Positions 19,497 to 28,856 of a stretch of 64,000 nucleotides of DNA are shown in pieces. The notes under the pieces were generated by a model. It made no database searches. It saw only the letters and a program-made list of their open reading frames with translations, and had not been told where the DNA came from. The stretch comes from Halogranum amylolyticum (GTDB lineage Archaea > Halobacteriota > Halobacteria > Halobacteriales > Haloferacaceae): contig NZ_FODV01000003.1 of assembly GCF_900110465.1 (NCBI RefSeq), forward strand, positions 1 through 64,000. Direction: 5' to 3'. The stretch's first letter is position 1; each line of letters begins with the position of its first letter. The position numbers were made by a program, and so were the translations under genes.

Positions 19497-20440
19497 GTCT
19501 CCGTATCGCCGTCCTCGGTGCGGGCGCGGTCGGCCGGTCGGTAGTCGAACTCGCCGGCGAGTACGGCCACGTCGTCACAGCCGTCGCCGACTCGGGTACG
19601 GCGGTCGTCGACGCCGACGGCCTCGATCCGGCGACGGTGCTCGACCGCAAGGAACGGGAGGGCATCGTCGGCGACCTCGACGCCGAGGCGGCGCTCACCG
19701 CGGAGTACGACGTCCTCGTCGAGGCGACGCCGACGACGCTCGGCGACGCCGAACCGGGGTTCTCGCACGTCCGACACGCGCTCGAGACCGACCGACACGT
19801 CGTGTTGGCGAACAAAGGACCCGTCGCCGAACGCTACGACGACCTCCGCGCGCTCGAAGCCGAGAGCGCGGGGACGGTCCAGTTCGAGGCCGCCGTCGGC
19901 GGCGCGATCCCCGTGCTCTCGACTATCGCGGACTTCGGATCGACGCATATCACCGCCGCACGCGGCGTGCTCAACGGGACGGCCAACTTCATCCTCTCGC
20001 GGATGGCCGCCGAGGGACTCGGCTACGAACACGTGCTCGCGGAGGCACAGGACCTCGGCGTGGCGGAGGCCGACCCCTCCTTCGACGTGGAGGGGACCGA
20101 CGCCGCCCTGAAGTTCGTCATCCTCGCGAACGTGCTCGGCGACGGCGGCTACAGCCTCGCGGACGCCGAGGTGGAGGGGATCCAGAGTATCCCCGGCAGT
20201 GCGCTCGATCTCGCGGCCGAAGACGGTCGGACGGTCCGACTCATCGGCGAGGCGACGCCCGAGGGCGTCCGGGTCGGCCCGCGGCTCGTCCCGCAGAACG
20301 GGACGCTCGCGGTGAGCGGCACGCGAAACATCGTCCAGTTAGAGACGGAGTACGCCGGTAACCTCAACCTCAGCGGCCGCGGTGCCGGCGGTCCGGAGAC
20401 GGCGACGGCCGTCCTCTCGGACGTCAGCCGACTGAGCTGA
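19493..20440 (+). CDS. hom: Homoserine dehydrogenase
   Basis: This 315-aa enzyme reduces aspartate semialdehyde to homoserine, the branch point to threonine, methionine and isoleucine. The N-terminal dinucleotide-binding motif VLGAGAVGRSV, the segment LANKGPVA and the family signature GVLNGTANFILSRM are present. EADPSFDVEGTDAALKFVILAN contains the catalytic Asp/Lys region. It lacks a C-terminal ACT domain; the ACT protein is encoded separately just upstream with a 4-bp overlap. Operon order is Thr-rich ORF, ACT, hom. Confidence 0.95.
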   Translation: MSLRIAVLGAGAVGRSVVELAGEYGHVVTAVADSGTAVVDADGLDPATVLDRKEREGIVGDLDAEAALTAEYDVLVEATPTTLGDAEPGFSHVRHALETDRHVVLANKGPVAERYDDLRALEAESAGTVQFEAAVGGAIPVLSTIADFGSTHITAARGVLNGTANFILSRMAAEGLGYEHVLAEAQDLGVAEADPSFDVEGTDAALKFVILANVLGDGGYSLADAEVEGIQSIPGSALDLAAEDGRTVRLIGEATPEGVRVGPRLVPQNGTLAVSGTRNIVQLETEYAGNLNLSGRGAGGPETATAVLSDVSRLS

Positions 20441-20466
20441 ACCGTCCCGTCCGGTTTCTCTCCCAA

Positions 20467-21471
20467 CTACTCGAACTCGGTCGTCTCCGAGCGGACGACC
20501 CGGTCGACGTCGCGGTCGCTCTCGTGGGCCGCCCGGTAGGCCTTCGTGTAGCGGCGGATCTTCCGGAAGAGCAGTAGGGCGAAGAAGCCGTCGTAGACGA
20601 CGATGTAGACGATGAACGCGACGATACCCGGCAGCCCCGTTATCGCCGCGATCGCACCTGAGGCGACGCCGACCGTGGAGTTGTAGGTGGCGTGGATGAA
20701 CGCCGCGATGATGAGCCCCTTGATGACGATGGGTCCGGCGTCCTCGCGGTTGAACTTCGCGAGGCCGAGATAGTAGCCCGCGAACGCCGAGTAGATGACG
20801 TGTCCCGGACCGGCCAGTGCGCGGACGACCGCGATACCGTTGCCCGCGCCGATGAGTCCGAGTCCGAAGTCGACGTTCTCGCCGAGCTGTTGGGCGATGT
20901 AGAGGGAGTTCTCGATAGTCGCGAAGCCGAGGCCGGCCATCGCGCCGTAGACCGCCCCGTCGACGACGGCGTCGAACCGGCTACTTCGGTAGGCGTAGAG
21001 GCGGACCGCGAGCAGTTTCACCGTCTCCTCAATCGGCGCGACGACGAGGAAGAAGAACAGCACCGACCCCACGACGGCGATCGACCGGAACATCGGGCCG
21101 AGCAGGCTGTTCACCACGGCCGCGAAGCTCGCCGTCAACACGCCGAGCATGAACGTCGCGACGAGCAACGAGAGCGGTTCGCCGGTTGTGACGTCACTGT
21201 AGTAGACGTACGCCGCGAGTCCGAGCGCGGGGATCGCCGACAGCAGTGTCAACACGCTGGTCTGGAGATCCGTCAGCGCGGCCAGTCCACCGATACCCAA
21301 GAGGATGAGAAACGCCGACGCGACGACGACGAACCGTGCGGACCACGCGAGGAGTCGGTACAGCGCGACCGCGAGTCCGTCGAGCGATGTCCGTTCCTCC
21401 CACGTCGAGATGTCGTAGAGGTCGACCGATTCGTCGGTCTCTTCTTCGACTGCATCCCGTCTCTCTGCCAT
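20467..21471 (-). CDS. PrsW-family intramembrane metalloprotease
   Basis: This 334-aa multi-pass membrane protein (about eight hydrophobic segments) carries the PrsW/CAAX-protease-like motifs: PIEETVKLLAVR (EExxK), GFATIENSLYI (FxxxEN) and IHATYNSTVG (conserved His). PrsW proteins cleave membrane-bound regulators such as anti-sigma factors in bacteria; the archaeal substrate is unknown. An acidic cytosolic N-terminus of about 50 residues precedes the first membrane helix. Start at the ATG at 21471 (MAERRDAVEEE). It is convergent with hom, with 26 bp between the stop codons. Confidence 0.9.
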   Translation of the reverse strand: MAERRDAVEEETDESVDLYDISTWEERTSLDGLAVALYRLLAWSARFVVVASAFLILLGIGGLAALTDLQTSVLTLLSAIPALGLAAYVYYSDVTTGEPLSLLVATFMLGVLTASFAAVVNSLLGPMFRSIAVVGSVLFFFLVVAPIEETVKLLAVRLYAYRSSRFDAVVDGAVYGAMAGLGFATIENSLYIAQQLGENVDFGLGLIGAGNGIAVVRALAGPGHVIYSAFAGYYLGLAKFNREDAGPIVIKGLIIAAFIHATYNSTVGVASGAIAAITGLPGIVAFIVYIVVYDGFFALLLFRKIRRYTKAYRAAHESDRDVDRVVRSETTEFE

Positions 21472-21624
21472 GACGGCCACTACACACGGGAGGGGAATAA
21501 CTGACCGGGCTCCGACCGGAGCGGCCGGCCGAGGGTTACGAGCCGCCGCTCCGACGACCGCCCGCAGGTCGAGAGCTCGCGGCCGACGAGATAGGCTGAA
21601 AACCCCGGCACTCCAAGGGAGCGT

Positions 21625-21999
21625 ATGCACTTCGACCAACGCACGCAGCAGGCGCTGCGGGAGGTCGGTCTCGGCCGCGAGGAGCTCCGAAAAGCGTCGA
21701 AGCTCGTCACCGAGGCCGTCCAGCGCGACGCCGAGCAGTTGGAAGCGTTCTTCGAGGACGGCGGGACGTTCTACTCGGACATGGAGATGGCGCACAGTTC
21801 GACCGACGTCCAGGAACACGAGGTCGAGTATCTCGATCTGTTCACCCACGGTGCGGACCTGCGGGGGTACCTCCGGTTCGACTCCTGGGGCGTTCCGGTC
21901 GAGGACGGCCGCGTGCTGAACGACGAGACGGTCGAACTCCGACTGGGACCGACCGTCGACGCCCGCGTGCGGTTCGCCCGCGACAGAGACGCCCTATGA
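21625..21999 (+). CDS. Conserved haloarchaeal protein upstream of FAU-1
   Basis: This 124-aa acidic soluble protein belongs to no family I can name with confidence (possibly DUF7532). It starts MHFDQRTQQALREVGL, has a helical N-terminal half and a beta-rich C-terminal half (GYLRFDSWGVPVEDGRVL), with no cysteines. Its stop overlaps the FAU-1-like start by 4 bp (ATGA), so it may act with that RNA-binding protein. Function unknown. Confidence 0.75.
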   Translation: MHFDQRTQQALREVGLGREELRKASKLVTEAVQRDAEQLEAFFEDGGTFYSDMEMAHSSTDVQEHEVEYLDLFTHGADLRGYLRFDSWGVPVEDGRVLNDETVELRLGPTVDARVRFARDRDAL

Positions 22000-23408
22000 G
22001 CGTTCGGGTCCGCGTTCGCGGCATCTACACCACGTCGCTGACCCACCTCCTGTTGGAGGCGGGCCACGACGTCGTTCAAGCGTCCGACCCCATCCGCGAG
22101 CGGTTCGACGCCGGCCTCCCCGACGAGGACCACGACGTCGAACTCGCGACGACCGACGACCGACAGGGCGTCGGCGTCGAGGGCGACCCCACGGCGGTCG
22201 AGACGATGCGTTCGCTGCTCCGGGACGTCGGCGTCGACACGCTCGTCTGGCAGGAACCCGCGCCGACCGGAGCCGTCTTCGACGGCGTCGTTCGCGAGAC
22301 GCTCGGCAGCGGCGCAGTCGTCGACCTCGGCGACGGCGGCGAGGGCTTTCTCCCGTTCCGCAACGCGACGAACCACATCGGCGACGACGACGCCGTCCGC
22401 GTGCAGGTGACGGAAGCCGCGCCGCCGTGGGACGACGACCGGCCGCTCCTCGACACCGAACTGAAGGCGTTCGCCGGCCTCGCGACGCTGGTCGCCGGAC
22501 AGGAGGGGACGCGGGTCGACACCCGCGACGACGCCGCCGGACGCGAACTCGCCGGGATGACCGACCTCCTCGGCGCGGAGGTTCCTGAGGGATGGGGCGT
22601 CCGGTGGTCCCACTCGGCCACCGACGCGAGTATGGACGCGCTGGACGGTGCGCTCGAACGGGCCGCAGAACGGGCGGCGGCACTCGACGAGGTGCTCGGA
22701 GCCGACGTCGGCGACCCGGGACGGTTGGTCGCACCGACCGAGACGGCCTGGTGTTGGTTCGGCCGTGAGTCGCGGTTCGCGCTCGACGAACACCGCCGGG
22801 CGGTGACGACGACGATGCCCGGCCACCACCGCATCAAGGCGTCCCACGAGTCGGCCAGTGCCGGCGTCGACTTCGCGGAGGCGCTGTGCGAGATGGACGG
22901 GGACGCCGCGTTCCCGTTCGGCGTCGTCACCCGGCAGTTCGGCCCCGTCGAGGGCGACACGGTCCGTATCGGGCACGGGAAACCCGACGGGCGACTCATC
23001 CTGCTCGGTAGCGGCGAAGTCGTCGACTACGACGGCGCGGAGGGGACGCTCTCGGTCGAACGGACGATGTCGCCCGGCGGGAGCTACGACGCGCTCGGCG
23101 TCTCCCGAGAGTCCGGCGACACCGCCTTGACGAAGTTCCGCGAGGGCCGCTGGTGGTATCCGACGGTCTACCGCAACTCGGAGGGCGAGCGGAAGGGGAC
23201 CTACGTCAACGTCTGTACGCCCGTCGAGTGCTTCCCGGAGACGATCCGGTACGTCGACCTCCACGTCGACGTGGTGAAACACGCCGACGGCCGGGTCGAG
23301 CGGGTCGACGACGACGAACTCGACGAGGCGGTCGCCGCGGGGGAGCTGTCCGAAGAACTGGCCGAGAAGGCTCGGAACGTCGCCACCGCGTTGGAACGGG
23401 CGCTCTGA
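21996..23408 (+). CDS. FAU-1-like RNA-binding protein / putative ribonuclease (DUF402)
   Basis: This 470-aa protein matches archaeal FAU-1, an RNase E/G-like AU-rich RNA-binding protein. Its N-terminal region includes an S1-like barrel (LGSGAVVDLGDGGEGFLPF), and its C-terminal DUF402 domain includes WWYPTVYRNSEGERKGTYVN and CFPETIRYVDLHVDV. It probably processes or binds structured RNA such as rRNA precursors. It is translationally coupled to the small gene before it. Length is as expected for the family. Confidence 0.85.
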   Translation: MSVRVRVRGIYTTSLTHLLLEAGHDVVQASDPIRERFDAGLPDEDHDVELATTDDRQGVGVEGDPTAVETMRSLLRDVGVDTLVWQEPAPTGAVFDGVVRETLGSGAVVDLGDGGEGFLPFRNATNHIGDDDAVRVQVTEAAPPWDDDRPLLDTELKAFAGLATLVAGQEGTRVDTRDDAAGRELAGMTDLLGAEVPEGWGVRWSHSATDASMDALDGALERAAERAAALDEVLGADVGDPGRLVAPTETAWCWFGRESRFALDEHRRAVTTTMPGHHRIKASHESASAGVDFAEALCEMDGDAAFPFGVVTRQFGPVEGDTVRIGHGKPDGRLILLGSGEVVDYDGAEGTLSVERTMSPGGSYDALGVSRESGDTALTKFREGRWWYPTVYRNSEGERKGTYVNVCTPVECFPETIRYVDLHVDVVKHADGRVERVDDDELDEAVAAGELSEELAEKARNVATALERAL

Positions 23409-23442
23409 GCACGCGCGCCGGACGCTCGGGTCGTCGCTCCCG

Positions 23443-23964
23443 TCAGTTCGCGAGCGACCCGCAGTGGGTGGCCGTCGAGAGCGCCCCGCCGTCGGCGATG
23501 CGGATCGCTATCTCCGCGAACTCGCTCTGCCCGCAGGTCGCCGCTCCCCACGACCGGGTCGGGTCGGCACCGTCGGGTTGCGTGACGAGGTAGACGACAG
23601 TCGTGTTCTGCGGCGTGTCCGCGAGTTCGTCGCCGATACCAGTCCCCGGTTCGAGGACGTATCGCTTCGTCGTGACGTCGGGCCCGCTCGCGGTGAACCC
23701 TGTGGCGTTGCCGAGCACGGCCGACGGGACGACGTCGAGACTGTCGACGTCTCGATAGGTCCGCGTCTCTCCGTCGACGCCTATGATGCGGAGGGTGTCG
23801 ACGGTAGTGGGGGCGACGGCGACGGTCACCTCGTACCGCTGGGAGTCGGCGTTGTCGAGCGAGAGTCGGACGTCCGACGTCGGCGGGTCGTCCGTGGCGG
23901 GTGCGGTACAGCCCGCGAGGACGAGAAGCGCGACGCAGCAGAGGACGACTAGTGGGTGACGCAT
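23443..23964 (-). CDS. Predicted lipoprotein of unknown function
   Basis: This 173-aa protein has an N-terminal hydrophobic segment ending in the lipobox LAGC (about residues 16-19), so it should be lipid-anchored on the outside of the membrane. A Thr/Asp-rich linker follows, then a beta-rich domain. Two later cysteines (in ATCGQ and THCGS) could form a disulfide. I recognise no named family. It is convergent with the FAU-1-like gene, with 34 bp between them. Confidence 0.75.
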   Translation of the reverse strand: MRHPLVVLCCVALLVLAGCTAPATDDPPTSDVRLSLDNADSQRYEVTVAVAPTTVDTLRIIGVDGETRTYRDVDSLDVVPSAVLGNATGFTASGPDVTTKRYVLEPGTGIGDELADTPQNTTVVYLVTQPDGADPTRSWGAATCGQSEFAEIAIRIADGGALSTATHCGSLAN

Positions 23965-24033
23965 GATCCGAGAGAGATAGTTCGTTCGAGGAGAAAAACG
24001 TGTGGGCGAGACACTCCGTCCGGACGTCGAGCT

Positions 24034-24363
24034 TTAGAAGTGCTCGGCAGACTCGTTGGAGAACTGGAGGTCGCCGCCGCGGCCACCCTCGACGGTACTC
24101 CCGCTCTGAGTGTCGCCGGTGCTCGGCACGCGGACGGTGACGTCCTCGACCTCCTCGAAGTCGAGGATGAGGTCGCGTTTTATGTTCTGGGCGGTGATGT
24201 TGCTGATGCCACAGCCGGAGCAGGTGCCGCCGAGTTCGACGGTGACCTCGCCGGTCTCGGGGTTCGCCTCGCGTACGACGCTCGTCCCGCCGTGCATCTG
24301 GATAATCGGCATCTGCCCGACCATCCAGTTCTCGATGCGCTCTTGGAGGCTCTCGTCGGTCAT
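24034..24363 (-). CDS. NifU C-terminal-domain Fe-S scaffold protein
   Basis: This 109-aa protein is a stand-alone NifU-like (Nfu) domain. The [18 protein letters not shown] segment contains the CxxC that binds a labile Fe-S cluster for transfer to apoproteins. The C-terminal 30 residues are Ser/Gly-rich and probably disordered. Start ATG at 24363. It probably acts in general Fe-S assembly in the cytoplasm. No suf genes are in the window. Confidence 0.9.
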   Translation of the reverse strand: MTDESLQERIENWMVGQMPIIQMHGGTSVVREANPETGEVTVELGGTCSGCGISNITAQNIKRDLILDFEEVEDVTVRVPSTGDTQSGSTVEGGRGGDLQFSNESAEHF

Positions 24364-24437
24364 TACCTCCCCTTTGGACTGCAGCTATGGGTATGTTGTG
24401 GTTTCCACAGGGAGACCAGAACCGTGAGAGATTCGCG

Positions 24438-25883
24438 TCAGTCGCGACGGCGGGTCGCGAGTCGCCAGCCGGCGACGCCGAGTGCGGCGAGACCGACACC
24501 GACGCCGAATCCGGGGGCGTCGACGTCGCTCGACCCGGTCGACGCCGCCGACCCTGTATCGGCGTGGCCCGTCGGCGTCGGCGACGCGGTGACGACGCCC
24601 GACCCGCCGGACGCCGTCTCGTTGCCGAGCGGCGGCGGGTTCTGCTGGTCGCCCGCGTGGTCGGGAAAGACGTAGAGTTCCGCTCCCTCGTTTCGTGGGA
24701 CGCCCATGTCGCTGGCGACGAACGTCTCGCCGGGGACGGCGAGGCGGGCGGTCCAGAAACTCGCCGCCGAGGGGTCGCGCCACCAGGTCAACTGCTCGGG
24801 GTTCGACGGGTCCGAGACGTCGTGTCGCTTGACGCCGCCCCGATACCACGAGGAGTAGAGACGCCCGTCGCGGAACTCGAAATTGTGGGCGGTGGTCCAG
24901 ACGCCACCTCGTGTCTGGTCGTCCGCCGTCGGCGGATCGACGGTCGCCAGTCGCTCCGGTGTGGTCGGATCGGCGACGTCCCAGAGGTCGATACCGCCGG
25001 GCCCGCCGACGAGCCCGCCGTCGTCGGTCCGCCGTGCCCACGTCTCGCGGCCGACGCCGAGAAGGGTCGCGTCCTCGTCGGCGGCGACGTAGTGGTGGTT
25101 CCCCGGCGGGGTCGTCCCCTGTCGCTGCACCTCACGCTCTGAGAGGTCGACCAGCTCCGGCCGTGGGACGCCGCCGAAGTTGGCGACGTGGGTCGGCGCA
25201 GTCGGGTCAGACACGTCCACGAGCCACGTGCCGGCGTCCCACTGGGCGAGGTAGGCGACGCCGTCTTGCACCCACACGTCGTGCGTCGAGCGGAGCCACG
25301 CCGGCACGTCGCGCCACGCCTCGTCGTACTCGGGCAGCGACCAGCGGGCGACCTCCTCGGGGCGCTCGCCCGAGGCGTCGACGACGACGAGGGGGTTCTC
25401 GCCGCCGTCGTTGGCGGTCAGATACGCGTAGTCGCCGTCGAGAAAGCAGTTGTGGATGGGGTAGTTGGTCTCGAGAAACCCGATCGTCTCGGGGGTCGCC
25501 GGGTCGCTCACGTCCGCGACGAGTATCCCCGCGAGCGCACCCGGAAGCGGGTTGGCGGGGCCGACGACGAGCAGTCGGTCGCCGTCAAGTTTGACGTCGT
25601 AGATCATGCGTAACGGACCGCCGTCGCGCTCCGAGAGGAGCTCTCGGCGCTCGGCGACGACCTCCGGGCGGTCGGCCACGGAGACGTCGACGACGGCGTA
25701 GCCGTCGGTCGCGGCGACGAAGACATACCGACCGTCCGGACCGACGACGGCCTCCTTCGCGCCGCCGACCGCGACGCTCCCGTAGGGGCGATAGGAACCG
25801 GGGTGAGCGGCGGTCGGACTGCTGCCGAAAACGGAGAGGCCAACTCCTGCGAACCCGGCGCGCAACACGTCGCGGCGTCGCAT
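24438..25883 (-). CDS. LVIVD beta-propeller protein with Tat signal and PGF-CTERM-type anchor
   Basis: This 481-aa protein starts [16 protein letters not shown], a twin-arginine signal. Repeats of the type [17 protein letters not shown] / [17 protein letters not shown] are LVIVD beta-propeller blades. After a Ser/Thr/Gly-rich linker the C-terminus is [20 protein letters not shown] followed by RRRD, the layout of PGF-CTERM proteins processed by archaeosortase A and linked to membrane lipid. It is therefore an extracellular surface protein; ligand and function are unknown. I chose the ATG at 25883 over an in-frame TTG four codons upstream. Confidence 0.85.
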   Translation of the reverse strand: MRRRDVLRAGFAGVGLSVFGSSPTAAHPGSYRPYGSVAVGGAKEAVVGPDGRYVFVAATDGYAVVDVSVADRPEVVAERRELLSERDGGPLRMIYDVKLDGDRLLVVGPANPLPGALAGILVADVSDPATPETIGFLETNYPIHNCFLDGDYAYLTANDGGENPLVVVDASGERPEEVARWSLPEYDEAWRDVPAWLRSTHDVWVQDGVAYLAQWDAGTWLVDVSDPTAPTHVANFGGVPRPELVDLSEREVQRQGTTPPGNHHYVAADEDATLLGVGRETWARRTDDGGLVGGPGGIDLWDVADPTTPERLATVDPPTADDQTRGGVWTTAHNFEFRDGRLYSSWYRGGVKRHDVSDPSNPEQLTWWRDPSAASFWTARLAVPGETFVASDMGVPRNEGAELYVFPDHAGDQQNPPPLGNETASGGSGVVTASPTPTGHADTGSAASTGSSDVDAPGFGVGVGLAALGVAGWRLATRRRD

Positions 25884-25973
25884 GTCACGAGGCAAGTGAC
25901 GGACGGTGATAAGCCACGTGGGTCGACACCGTGGCGCGGGGGCTCGTCGGACGAACTGACCGAGGTATCCCGC

Positions 25974-26942
25974 CTACAGCCGCGACCGGTCGCCCGTTCC
26001 TCCGGTGAGTGCGCTTGCGACGGCACCTTTCAGGACGACCTCGTCGCCGAGCGTCGTCAACTGGATCTCGGGAACGTTGATGAACACCATGTCGTCGATC
26101 TTCTCCTTGATCGGTTTGAGGATGAGCTCGGGGTTGTTGGTGGCGACCGCACCGCCGATGAAGATGATGAGCGGCGCGTACGCCTGGATGACGTTGGCGA
26201 CGCCCATCGTGTTCCAGTGGTTCACCTGGTCGATGACGTAGTCGGCGAAGTCGTCTTCGCCGGCGTGTTCGAAGACGTCGATGGCGTCGAAGTCGGGGTC
26301 CTCGATGGGGAGATCGGTGTCGATGGTGTCCTCGTTGTAGATGTACTCGGCGTACTGGGGGATGTTGTTCCCGGAACAGTACGCCTCCCAGTGGCCGTCG
26401 CGGCCACAGCCACAGCGCATCTCGCCGTTCGGGTCGACCGTCATGTGGCCGACCTCGCCGGCGTTGCCGTCCCACCCCGAGAGGACGTTGCCGTCGACAC
26501 AGACGCCGGCACCGATACCGGAGGAGATAGTGATGTAGACCATGTCGTCTGGGTTCCGGTCGCTGTAGAAGCGCTCGCCGATGACGCCGGCGGCGGTGTC
26601 GTTGTGGAGATAGATGCGGTCGGTGTCCAGCAGTTTCGAGAGCGGACCGGTCAACGGGATGCGGTCGATAGTGTCGGGGAGGTTCGCGGGGTTCTCGACG
26701 ACGCCCTCCGCGAGATCGAGCGGTCCGATCGAACCGATACCGGCGGCGACAGCCTGCTCGGGGTCGACGTCCGCCTCCTCGAACGCACCGCGGGTGACTG
26801 CCAGCACGGCCTCGGTGACCGCGATACCGGTCGGGCCGCGTGGCGTCCCGCGCTTGCTGACTCCAAGGATCTCTGCGTTCTCGTCGGCGACGGCCGCCCG
26901 GACGTTCGTCGCCCCCAGGTCGACGCCCACGTAGTAGGCCAT
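25974..26942 (-). CDS. glk: ROK-family glucokinase
   Basis: This 322-aa sugar kinase has the N-terminal phosphate-binding motif VGVDLGATNVRAAV, the LHNDTAAGVIGE catalytic-Asp region, SSGIGAGVCVDG, and the ROK zinc and sugar motif GEVGHMTV...CGCGRDGHWEAYCSG. In the last motif the usual third cysteine is replaced by His, a variant I associate with haloarchaeal glucokinases. It phosphorylates glucose in the cytoplasm to feed the semi-phosphorylative or related pathways. Single gene, start ATG at 26942. Confidence 0.92.
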   Translation of the reverse strand: MAYYVGVDLGATNVRAAVADENAEILGVSKRGTPRGPTGIAVTEAVLAVTRGAFEEADVDPEQAVAAGIGSIGPLDLAEGVVENPANLPDTIDRIPLTGPLSKLLDTDRIYLHNDTAAGVIGERFYSDRNPDDMVYITISSGIGAGVCVDGNVLSGWDGNAGEVGHMTVDPNGEMRCGCGRDGHWEAYCSGNNIPQYAEYIYNEDTIDTDLPIEDPDFDAIDVFEHAGEDDFADYVIDQVNHWNTMGVANVIQAYAPLIIFIGGAVATNNPELILKPIKEKIDDMVFINVPEIQLTTLGDEVVLKGAVASALTGGTGDRSRL

Positions 26943-27050
26943 TGTCTATGTAGGCACGTCCCCGGCACTTAACTACACGCGTTCTAAATTCTTTGTGCGA
27001 CTGTCTAACCCGGAAATCGACCGGGAGAAGCGTGCTACCGTCCCCCTAAC

Positions 27051-27734
27051 TCACTGCCCGTTGGGCGTGTTCGACGGCAGCTTCGGGACGAGCCACGCGA
27101 GGAAGGCGTCCTGACTGCGCGACTGGAGCCACACGGTTCCGGGACCGGTGAACTCGCAGACGAGCCCCTCGCCGCTGAACAGCGTCGACTTCAGCCCGCC
27201 GACGCGTCGCACCTCGAACGTCGTCGACTGCTCGAAGGCGACGATGTGGCCGGTGTCGACCACGTACCGTTCGCCCTCCGCGAGATCGACCTCGTGGATC
27301 GCCCCGTAACTGGAGAGAAACGTCGGCCCGGTCCCCGTCAGCCGTAGCAGGAACAGCCCCTCACCGCCGAAGAAGGTGCGGCCGCCGCCGAACTCCGTGT
27401 CGAGTTCGACGGTGTCGTCCGCGGCGAGGAACGACCCCGACTGGACGAGCAGCGTCTCGTCGTCGATGTCGTGACGAACCACGTCACCCGGGAGTGGCGG
27501 CGCGAGCGTGATGTGGCCCGCCTCGCGGGCAGTGTAGGTGTTCTGGAAGAAGCTCTCGCCGCCGAGGACGCTCCGCTTCAGCGATCCCAGGATGCCGCCG
27601 TTGGCGTTGGTCTCGACGTCGAGACCCGGCGTGTGACTCACCATCGACCCCGCCTCGGTGCGGAGGCGTTCCTCGGCGTCGAGGTGGATCGTCAGGAGGG
27701 CGAAGGAGGGACGGTAGTCGATCTCGTGCTCCAT
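27051..27734 (-). CDS. AIM24 / TIGR00266-family protein
   Basis: This 227-aa all-beta protein has the family hallmarks EAGSMVSHTPGLDVET, a glycine-rich GGILGSLKRSVLGGESFF, GGEGLFLLRLTGTGPTFLSS and FSGEGLVCEFTGPGTVWLQS near the end. The family forms trimeric beta barrels related to the tryptophan RNA-binding attenuator fold; its role in prokaryotes is unknown (mitochondrial Aim24 affects inner-membrane organisation). Start ATG at 27734 (MEHEIDYRPSFALL). Divergent from the gene at 27822. Confidence 0.9.
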   Translation of the reverse strand: MEHEIDYRPSFALLTIHLDAEERLRTEAGSMVSHTPGLDVETNANGGILGSLKRSVLGGESFFQNTYTAREAGHITLAPPLPGDVVRHDIDDETLLVQSGSFLAADDTVELDTEFGGGRTFFGGEGLFLLRLTGTGPTFLSSYGAIHEVDLAEGERYVVDTGHIVAFEQSTTFEVRRVGGLKSTLFSGEGLVCEFTGPGTVWLQSRSQDAFLAWLVPKLPSNTPNGQ

Positions 27735-27821
27735 ACTCGGTCGTCGCACGAACAGGCCATAACTCCTCGCTCGAACCGAACGACGAGAAAGGCTATCAAT
27801 CTCCGTGTCCAAAGTTGACAT

Positions 27822-28220
27822 ATGTCGGACTCCAGTACGTCGACCGATCTGACGGCCGAAGAACAGACCGCGATGCACGAAGTCGAGGTCGGCCTCGAGT
27901 GGATGCTCCGAGCACAGGGACATCTGCTCGCGTTCCACCACGCCATCGGTCACGGGATGGACCACCTCGACGTCGCCGAGACAGAGCTCCGAGCGGCCGA
28001 GTATACGACACTCGCGGATCGCATCCGAGACGACATCCTCCCGCGCGGTGTGACCGCGGACGACCGCTGGTCGTACAGCGTCGTCGAGGAGTTCCAAGCG
28101 TCGTTTCTGGCGCCGCTCACCGAGTTCGAGCGCGTCGCACGCGACAGCGTCACCGACGGGGAACGACACGTCGCAGAGCGAGCACAGGAGAGAGCGTGGC
28201 GCGAGCGCGCCCGTCGGTAG
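27822..28220 (+). CDS. Conserved haloarchaeal protein, helical, unknown function
   Basis: This 132-aa protein is predicted mostly alpha-helical and charged, with a His-rich stretch HLLAFHHAIGHGMDHLDVAE around residues 34-53 that could bind metal. I do not recognise the family. It is divergent from AIM24 and convergent with the uspA-like gene, with 8 bp between the stops. Confidence 0.7.
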   Translation: MSDSSTSTDLTAEEQTAMHEVEVGLEWMLRAQGHLLAFHHAIGHGMDHLDVAETELRAAEYTTLADRIRDDILPRGVTADDRWSYSVVEEFQASFLAPLTEFERVARDSVTDGERHVAERAQERAWRERARR

Positions 28221-28228
28221 CCACGTCG

Positions 28229-28687
28229 CTACTTCGTGTCGGCGCGGACGAAGGTGACGGGACACGGCGCCGAGAGCATGACCTCCTGGGCGACGCTGCC
28301 GAAGACGGCCTTCCCGGTCGGCGAGCGCTTGCGACCGCCGACGACGACGCGGTCGGCGTCGACCGCTTCTGCGAGGTCGACGATGGCTTTCCCGTGGTCG
28401 CCGACGGCACCGCGGACCTCGTAGTCGACGCCGGCGTCGTCGAGTCGTTTCGTCAGTTCGCGGATGGTCGCGTGTCGGGCGGCGACGTCGTTCGGCGAGA
28501 CCTCGTCGGCCGTCGTGTCGAACTCCAGTTTGTCGAGTGCGTCGTCGTACTCGGACTTGGTGAAGACGTGGCCGAGGACGACCGTCGAACCGGCGGGGCC
28601 GGCGACGTCGATAGTCTCTTCAGCGAGTCGATCGATGCGGTCGCTGTCGCTCGGACCGACGGCGAGTAGAATCGTATCGAGTGACAT
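28229..28687 (-). CDS. Universal stress protein (UspA family)
   Basis: This 152-aa single-domain protein has the nucleotide-binding motif VVVGGRKRSPTGKAVFGSVA (G-x2-G-x9-G-S/T), characteristic of ATP-binding Usp proteins. The N-terminal strand TILLAVGPSDS supplies the other nucleotide contacts. Probably a cytoplasmic stress or energy sensor. Start ATG at 28687. Confidence 0.92.
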   Translation of the reverse strand: MSLDTILLAVGPSDSDRIDRLAEETIDVAGPAGSTVVLGHVFTKSEYDDALDKLEFDTTADEVSPNDVAARHATIRELTKRLDDAGVDYEVRGAVGDHGKAIVDLAEAVDADRVVVGGRKRSPTGKAVFGSVAQEVMLSAPCPVTFVRADTK

Positions 28688-28856
28688 ACGACTCGGTTAT
28701 CGCCTCTGCTTCTTAAACATGGCGGAGGGTTTACTCGGTGCTGAATAAAGATTTGTCGAGAAGGTGCGTTACCACTCGTCGCGACAGAGAGTATCATGTT
28801 ACTTGTAGCTTTCCCCGACCGGGAGGGCTTTGGGAGACGCGGACGAGACGAGAGAC

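Noticed and set aside
25884..25895. TTG start four codons upstream of the Tat-signal ATG in the LVIVD protein
   Set aside because: The ATG directly before the twin-arginine motif is the better start, with no evidence for the TTG.
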